Of a stretch of DNA of 64,000 bases, positions 59,273-64,000 are shown piece after piece. The notes beneath the pieces are model-generated. The model worked only from the letters and a program-made list of their open reading frames with translations. It did no database searches and was not told where the DNA came from. Within the stretch, counting starts at the first letter, position 1, and every line of letters begins with the position of its first letter. The position numbers were made by a program, and so were the translations under genes. This stretch comes from Sediminibacillus dalangtanensis (lineage in GTDB: Bacteria; Bacillota; Bacilli; Bacillales; Amphibacillaceae), in the NCBI RefSeq assembly GCF_017792025.1, contig NZ_CP046956.1, positions 1,178,001-1,242,000 on the forward strand. The letters are read 5' to 3'.

Positions 59273-59941
59273 ATGACTGGCACTGCGTTTTTAGAAGCCA
59301 ACCACGTTTCAAAACAAATTAAAAAAGAACAGGTATTGGCGGATATTGATTTATCTTTACATAAAGGGAAAATTTATGGCTTCCGCGGAAAAAATGGATC
59401 GGGAAAAACGATGCTGTTCCGCCTGCTTTGTGGATTGATACGGGCTAGCGAAGGTTCCGTGAAAGTAGACGGGAAAACGCTTGGGGAGGATATTTCCTTC
59501 CCGCCGAGTGTCGGTGTATTAATCGAATATCCAGGTTTTCTAAATGGATACACAGGTTTTAAAAACCTGAAGCTTCTCGCTGAAATCAACAAAATCGTCG
59601 ATGATGAAAAGATTAAGCAGTCGATTCGGATGGTCGGTCTTGACCCTGATGACAAACGGAAATATCGTAAATATTCGTTGGGGATGAAGCAGCGGCTGGG
59701 AATTGCCCAGGCGATCATGGAAGAGCCGGAACTGATTATTCTGGATGAACCGACAAACGCTCTCGATTCTGACGGAGTGGAAGAGATAAAAAAAGTGCTG
59801 CTCGATCTCAAAGCAGATGGAAAATGTATTTTGATTGCAAGCCATGATAAGGAGGAGCTGGATTATCTTTCCGACGAGATTTTCATGATGGAAAACGGCA
59901 AAATCGTCGATCACTATGCGCTGGAAGGTGATTCCGCGTGA
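59273..59941 (+). CDS. ABC transporter ATP-binding protein of the four-permease operon
   Basis: 222 residues, a bare nucleotide-binding domain. Walker A is FRGKNGSGKTMLFRLLCG; the Q-loop block is VLIEYPGFLNGYTGFKNLKL; the signature is YSLGMKQRLGIAQAI; Walker B is LIILDEPTNALDSDG; the switch is IASHDKEELDYLSD. It is short, with no accessory domain. GGGGGAAACAAG precedes ATG 59273. The only ATPase of the operon, so it must serve the four membrane proteins. Confidence 0.88.
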   Translation: MTGTAFLEANHVSKQIKKEQVLADIDLSLHKGKIYGFRGKNGSGKTMLFRLLCGLIRASEGSVKVDGKTLGEDISFPPSVGVLIEYPGFLNGYTGFKNLKLLAEINKIVDDEKIKQSIRMVGLDPDDKRKYRKYSLGMKQRLGIAQAIMEEPELIILDEPTNALDSDGVEEIKKVLLDLKADGKCILIASHDKEELDYLSDEIFMMENGKIVDHYALEGDSA

Positions 59942-60456
59942 ACAGGAAAAGATTTTTGGCATTACTTCTCGTTGTTGCCGTTGTGGCGGCATACTCGGCG
60001 CGAGTCTATGCGGTCAACAAAGGGGTGGCGAAAGAATACAGCATTGAATCCTTTGCAGTAGGAGATGAAATTTCCTTAGGGGATGCCGTTCTGACAGTGG
60101 AAGACGTCCGCTATGGAGATGAAACCGAGGAAAAGCATGGTCAGGAGTGGATACAGTGCACCGTGACAATGGAGTTGGAGAACACTTCGGAAGAAGCAAT
60201 TTCGAAGGTAAAAGCCATCGAAACCAAGCTTGCTTACGGTAGGGATGTGTACCAAACGAACCAAGGGGATTTTGACATAAATGCCCTGCTAAACATTGAG
60301 CCCGGGAAGCAAGAGAAAATCGAGTTGACTTATGAAGTCAAAGTCGAGGACCGACAGGGGCAAGGCAAGCTTTATATCGTACAGGATTTGTATCCGGAAC
60401 TGGTTGAGAAAGCGTATAAACAAGGCAAAAGGTATGGGATGGCAGTTGAATTTTAG
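59938..60456 (+). CDS. Exported protein resembling DUF5028, last gene of the ABC operon
   Basis: 172 residues. Signal anchor (FLALLLVVAVVAAYSARVYA), then a beta-rich domain with GDEISLGDAVLTVEDVRYGD and IQCTVTMELENTSEEAISKV, an immunoglobulin-like arrangement seen in DUF5028-type and DUF4352-like accessory proteins. GTG 59938 overlaps the ATPase stop by 4 bp. Its place suggests an extracellular accessory to the transporter. Confidence 0.6.
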   Translation: MNRKRFLALLLVVAVVAAYSARVYAVNKGVAKEYSIESFAVGDEISLGDAVLTVEDVRYGDETEEKHGQEWIQCTVTMELENTSEEAISKVKAIETKLAYGRDVYQTNQGDFDINALLNIEPGKQEKIELTYEVKVEDRQGQGKLYIVQDLYPELVEKAYKQGKRYGMAVEF

Positions 60457-60503
60457 TAAAGGTACCGATCTCTTTAAGAAGGTTAAGTGCTTGAAATCGC
60501 TTC

Positions 60504-60614
60504 GGCAGCATACTTCGCTTTCCGCGGGCACGGCCTCAGTTTCCTCAGAAGGAGCCCGCTTCTTGCGGAATCTTCGGACTCGTGCTATTCCCGCAGGAGT
60601 CTGCTCATGCTGCC
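60504..60614 (+). repeat. Palindromic intergenic repeat, family B copy
   Basis: Arms GGCAGCATACTTCGCTTTCC and CTGCTCATGCTGCC; inner GCGGGCACGGCCTCAG and GGACTCGTGCTATTCCCGCA. Matches the copy at 51845-51995 but with a different centre. Confidence 0.75.
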
Positions 60615-60836
60615 TACGCTAGTTGTAGTTTTTTATTAAAAATCTTTAAAAAAAGATAAATAATTACAAGAGGGATGTAACAATCAACGAAAATGCTAAG
60701 AAGGTTTAATAAAAAACACATTAAAGACGAAGGAAATACAGGAAGACTCCTCGAAAATACAAAACGATTTTCTTCGTGCGATGCATCGCTGCCGCAGCCT
60801 TCCTTGGGACTGCGGTTACTCGTCCCACCGAAAACA

Positions 60837-60945
60837 CCTGTCCTGCGGGAGGAAAGGCTTTGGTGAGATCCCGCATAGCGTAAGCTTGAGGAAGCTCACC
60901 AGCCGCCCGCGGAAAGCGTAAGGGTATTTCCGCAGCGCCGCATTC
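60837..60945 (-). repeat. Palindromic intergenic repeat, family A copy, inverted
   Basis: Read on the minus strand it gives GCTTTCCGCGGGCGGCTGGT, GAGCTTCCTCAAGC, then ATCTCACCAAAGCCTTTCCT and CCCGCAGGA, the family A order. The rest of the 700-bp gap before the BCCT gene is A/T-rich without genes. Confidence 0.78.
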
Positions 60946-61097
60946 CAGCTCAACGAGTGAATGATGCTAGAAAGTCTTTTTTTGAAATTACGCCGCAATT
61001 TCTATCAAAAGTATAATGTGAATGAGATAGAGTTGGCGAACAGTGCCTTTTTTAAAAACAGGTATCCATAGGATAGCTGTTTTTCCTTTTCCGTCTG

Positions 61098-61124
61098 TTT
61101 TATCTCTTTTCGGGAATGGGTACA
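61098..61124 (+). promoter_or_regulatory. Candidate SigB promoter of the BCCT gene
   Basis: GTTTTA, 15 bp, GGGTAC (5/6 and 5/6 matches to the SigB consensus), 40 bp before the ATG. Osmolyte uptake genes are plausible SigB targets. Confidence 0.4.
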
Positions 61125-61163
61125 GCATAAGGATGAGCTGTACCGAAGGAAAGAGGTGGAAAT

Positions 61164-62672
61164 ATGGACAGAGCTAAAAAGAAAGCGCCTGGTGCCGTTT
61201 TTTCCGTCAGCTTTTGCATCATCGTATTGTTCGTCGCTTGGGGAGTCGTTTTTCCTGAGCAGTTGAGCCAGGCGTCGACAGCCGGTCTTCACTGGATGCG
61301 CAATTACTTTAGCTGGTTTTATATGCTGGCTACGACGATTTTTGTGTTAACTTGCTTATACCTTGCCATCGGTCCTTATCGTCATTTGAAGCTGGGCAAG
61401 CCTGACAGCAAGCCCACCTACTCCTTTTTCACCTGGCTCGGGCTTTTGTTCGCGGCCGGGATGGGTGTCGGTCTCGTCTTCTGGGGCGTGGCAGAACCAG
61501 TCTTGCATTATGTAGAACCGCCGCCGGGCTACGAGGCGGAAACGAATGAAGCGGCCAAAGCTGCATTGACTTACAGTGTATTCCATTGGGCGCTCCAGCC
61601 CTGGGGAGTATTTGCGATCATCGTCTTATCGATGGCGTTTTTTAAATTCAGGAGAAATCGTCCTGGATTGATCAGCCATGCCTTTTATCCTTTGCTCGGC
61701 GAACGGACGGATGGAGTAGTGGGAAAAGTGATCAACATTTTTGCCACGCTTGCTACTGCAATAGGAGTGGCAACAACCTTTGGGCTCAGTGCCATGCAAG
61801 TGAGCGGCGGAATTTCCGAAGTCTTCGGAACGCCGAATAGTAAAGTGACCCAGCTGATTATCATTGCAGTTGTCACTGGCTTGTTCATCACCTCGGCGGT
61901 TTCCGGGGTAAACAAAGGCATGCGCTACTTAAGCTCAAGCAATATTATCATCGCAGGTGTGCTGATGGTTTTCGTGCTTGTCCTTGGCCCGACCGCATTT
62001 TTACTGGAAAGCTTTACGACAGCGGTCGGGCAGTATATCGGTCAATATATTCCGATGAGCTTATCGTTGTCGCCTTATTCAGATGGTTCCTGGCGGGGAC
62101 AATGGACGATTTTCTTCTGGGCCTGGGTAATTGCCTGGGGACCCTATGTCGGGACGTTTATAGCCCGTATTTCACGAGGCAGGACGATCAGAGAGTTCGT
62201 TTTCGGTGTCTTGTTTGTCCCGGCTTTGCTTGGTGCGATTTGGTTTTCCATCATGGGCGGCACCGGCTTGCATATGCAAATCAGCGAAGGTATCGACATT
62301 GCTTCCAGAGCACAACAGCATGAGGAAGTGGCATTCTTCATGATGCTCGGCAACCTTCCGCTAGGATTGGTATTGAATATATTGGGTATTTTGTTGATCA
62401 CGATTTTCTTCATTACTTCAGCTGATTCTGCTAGTTATGTGTTAAGTGTTTTGTCTTCAAAAGGTACACTGAATCCTAAGACCCTGACGAAGCTTTCTTG
62501 GGGGTTTCTGATTTCGATCACGGCAGCGGTCTTGCTTCTAAGCGGCGGACTGGAAGCATTACGCGCAGTGGCAATCATGACTGCGATGCCGTTCACAGTG
62601 ATCATTCTCGTGATGATCGTCTCGTTAATCAAAGGGCTTCGGGAAGAGTTCGGCAAGCATCCGACAAATTGA
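61164..62672 (+). CDS. opuD: BCCT-family glycine betaine/choline transporter
   Basis: 502 residues, 12 membrane segments. BCCT signatures are AAGMGVGLVFWGVAEPVLHY and WTIFFWAWVIAWGPYVGTFI, then ARISRGRTIREF; the Trp-rich segment forms the aromatic box for the trimethylammonium group. It imports betaine or a related osmoprotectant with Na+. The closest described relative is B. subtilis OpuD. ATG 61164 follows GAAAGAGGTGG. The hairpin GGTACAGC/GCTGTACC at about 61119-61145 lies in the leader. Confidence 0.88.
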   Translation: MDRAKKKAPGAVFSVSFCIIVLFVAWGVVFPEQLSQASTAGLHWMRNYFSWFYMLATTIFVLTCLYLAIGPYRHLKLGKPDSKPTYSFFTWLGLLFAAGMGVGLVFWGVAEPVLHYVEPPPGYEAETNEAAKAALTYSVFHWALQPWGVFAIIVLSMAFFKFRRNRPGLISHAFYPLLGERTDGVVGKVINIFATLATAIGVATTFGLSAMQVSGGISEVFGTPNSKVTQLIIIAVVTGLFITSAVSGVNKGMRYLSSSNIIIAGVLMVFVLVLGPTAFLLESFTTAVGQYIGQYIPMSLSLSPYSDGSWRGQWTIFFWAWVIAWGPYVGTFIARISRGRTIREFVFGVLFVPALLGAIWFSIMGGTGLHMQISEGIDIASRAQQHEEVAFFMMLGNLPLGLVLNILGILLITIFFITSADSASYVLSVLSSKGTLNPKTLTKLSWGFLISITAAVLLLSGGLEALRAVAIMTAMPFTVIILVMIVSLIKGLREEFGKHPTN

Positions 62673-62674
62673 AG

Positions 62675-62703
62675 AAAACCGGCAGGTAATTTGCCGGTTT
62701 TTT
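62675..62703 (+). terminator. Terminator after the BCCT gene
   Basis: Stem AAAACCGGCA with TGCCGGTTTT, 6 to 7-nt loop, T run. Confidence 0.85.
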
Positions 62704-62859
62704 TAGGAGAAAAAATTTTATAGAAAAGCTCTGTTAAAATGAATTATTTGGCTTACTAAACAAACGTTAATTTTTGTTTGATAGTTAGCAAGTACTTAAC
62801 TTATAGTTTTGTGAGACTGTCCCGGTATGAAAACTCCCCATTAATTGAAGAAATACATT

Positions 62860-63621
62860 TTACTCTTTTTTTGCAGTAGCCTCGAATGTAATTATTTGGT
62901 CCGAATCAGTCGGATATTGTCCGTACTTATAATCAGCCGAAATGATTATGTCTTCAAACCCTATCTTTTCAAGCAACATTTTAAACTCTTCAACGCCATA
63001 CCATCGCAATGGAAATTGTTCTAGTTCAGTGTGGAGTAGCTCGCCATTATTCCATTTTTCATAGCGGTTATGAGAAATTTTGTACTGGTTTAAATAGTCA
63101 ACCTCGACTACTTTTGATTCCAATGTAATGATATCGCCATTCTTCGTTTTCCAAGTTCTTGTTGATATTTTGTCAATTGAAAAATCAGTTTCTAGAAAAG
63201 TATCTAAAATCAGCCGACCTCCATTAGAGAGGTGGTTATAGAAATTTTTTATTGCTTTGATAGAGTCTTCTCTCTTATGTAACAGCAAGAATGTTCCATT
63301 CGGCACGATAATAGCTTCATATTTTGTATCTGATGAAAATGACTCCATCTGACCCTCGAATAGTTTTGGGTTGAGTCCTCTATCATCACAGTTATGACGG
63401 CATATTTTTAACATTTCTTGCGAAACATCCATGCCATCCACTTTCAACCCGCTTTCTAAGAGAGGGATAAGCATTCGTCCAGTTCCAACTCCTGGTTCAA
63501 GGACTTGACCCTTACAAGAGGCTAATCGATCGCCATAAAATTCAACATCTCCAAATGAAAGGCCAATATATTTGTCCATATCATATACTTCTGAAGAAAG
63601 TTTATGATAATAACCTAACAC
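62860..63621 (-). CDS. Class I SAM-dependent methyltransferase
   Basis: 253 residues. SAM motif I is QVLEPGVGTGRMLIPLLESG, followed by VDGMDVSQEMLKICR and the later YEAIIVPNGTFLLLHKRED. The C-terminal half (DTFLETDFSIDKIS to the end) is beta-rich, like small-molecule methyltransferases of the TehB or glycine methyltransferase type. Start GTG 63621 follows GAGGAGATGATACA. The substrate is unknown. Confidence 0.78.
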   Translation of the reverse strand: MLGYYHKLSSEVYDMDKYIGLSFGDVEFYGDRLASCKGQVLEPGVGTGRMLIPLLESGLKVDGMDVSQEMLKICRHNCDDRGLNPKLFEGQMESFSSDTKYEAIIVPNGTFLLLHKREDSIKAIKNFYNHLSNGGRLILDTFLETDFSIDKISTRTWKTKNGDIITLESKVVEVDYLNQYKISHNRYEKWNNGELLHTELEQFPLRWYGVEEFKMLLEKIGFEDIIISADYKYGQYPTDSDQIITFEATAKKE

Positions 63622-63644
63622 TGTATCATCTCCTCGTATATTAT

Positions 63645-64000
63645 GTTTAGGCCCTCAAATAGAGCCTTCAGTTTTTACATTTTTTCCTGCTATCAATGTC
63701 AAAAAGTCTTGGACACCCTGAGATATTTCTAGATAATGGTCTTAGGATCATTTGGGACAATTCTTTCATCTCCTGTGGCTCGACCACACTTTAAGACTGT
63801 TTCCCAGTGTACGTGCGGAACTTCCTACTCGCAGGCTGTGCACCTTGTTCTTCGAACCTAGAAAATAGTAGCTCTAGGGCGGCTTTCGAACCAAGGATAG
63901 TACTGATACACGAGGTTGCTGATCGGCGTTCACACTAGGGATATCTCAGGGCGTCCAAGAAATAAGTACCAATGATTCTAATTTGAAAGGAGGGTATCCC
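63645..64000 (+). mobile_element. Structured non-coding leader, possible left end of an IS110-family element
   Basis: No open frame lies in this stretch. From 63808 three stem-loops follow each other: GTGTAC with GTGCAC (63808-63842), a long one pairing CCTTG/CAAGG, TTCGAA/TTCGAA and CCTAGA/TCTAGG around internal loops (63844-63896), and a weaker one with GATA/TATC ends (about 63896-63946). The window then ends in AAAGGAGGGTATCCC, a ribosome binding site for a gene starting just past 64000. The layout matches the bridge-RNA leader of IS110 elements, but the recombinase itself cannot be seen. Confidence 0.4.

Noticed and set aside
63808..64000. T-box leader at the right edge
   Set aside because: No GGUGGNACCGCG-type antiterminator sequence and no terminator before the ribosome binding site.

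Overview
The window comes from a Gram-positive, endospore-forming Bacillaceae chromosome of moderate GC content. The evidence is strong AAGGAGG-type ribosome binding sites, frequent TTG and GTG starts, sporulation-linked genes (a Spo0E-like phosphatase, CotF-like and DUF2642 proteins), a GsiB-like stress protein, and orthologues of Bacillus subtilis genes such as ypjP, yvbH, ykoN/ykoP/ykoQ, queF, fnr and cypC. The very acidic tail of the class A penicillin-binding protein, the BCCT osmolyte carrier and the K+/H+ antiporter fit a halotolerant genus (Terribacillus, Virgibacillus or Oceanobacillus type). The genus is inferred, not shown.

Layout. 1-6.5 kb: an SgrR-type regulator cut by the left edge, divergent from an MFS exporter; a methyltransferase; a XylE-like sugar symporter; a caa3_CtaG plus DUF2243 pair. 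6.7-7.2 kb: a non-coding array of six 82-bp tandem units. 7.2-16.6 kb: an NAD(P)-binding protein, an ABC-2 exporter pair, an msrA with TGA in place of the catalytic Cys codon, ypjP, penicillin-binding protein 1, a CDGSH protein and yvbH. 17-20.3 kb: a nitrogen module of amtB behind a GlnR/TnrA box, a GlnD-like nucleotidyltransferase, a DnaQ-like exonuclease and a short GlnR-like regulator. 20.5-34.6 kb: subtilase, chemoreceptor, the ykoN/ykoQ/ykoP group, an endolysin-like amidase, CYP152 peroxygenase, several small genes, a broken STAS gene, 6-phosphogluconolactonase and a K+/H+ antiporter.

34.8-38.6 kb: an autoregulated GntR-ABC-permease-ECF sigma operon. 39.0-40.4 kb: a preQ1-I riboswitch with its terminator ahead of queF and a queuosine-precursor carrier, bracketed by GGGGTCAGTCCCC-type palindromes. 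40.7-46.3 kb: a monoacylglycerol lipase, two divergent stress genes, a BcrA-type ABC pair and a DUF6773/XRE pair. 46.3-51.7 kb: a respiratory block with Fnr, a cupredoxin lipoprotein and a ba3-type cytochrome oxidase operon; perfect Fnr boxes precede the last two. 52.3-54.9 kb: small housekeeping and spore genes. 55.1-60.5 kb: a seven-gene ABC operon with four membrane proteins and one ATPase. 61-63.6 kb: a BCCT carrier and a methyltransferase. The last 350 bases are structured, non-coding DNA ending in a ribosome binding site, which looks like the left end of an IS110-type element.

The points most worth following up are the in-frame TGA at the msrA active site (selenocysteine or a fresh nonsense mutation), the possible bridge-RNA leader at the right edge, the 82-bp array, the GlnD-like/exonuclease/Amt module, and two families of palindromic intergenic repeats. 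No rRNA, tRNA or CRISPR array was recognised.
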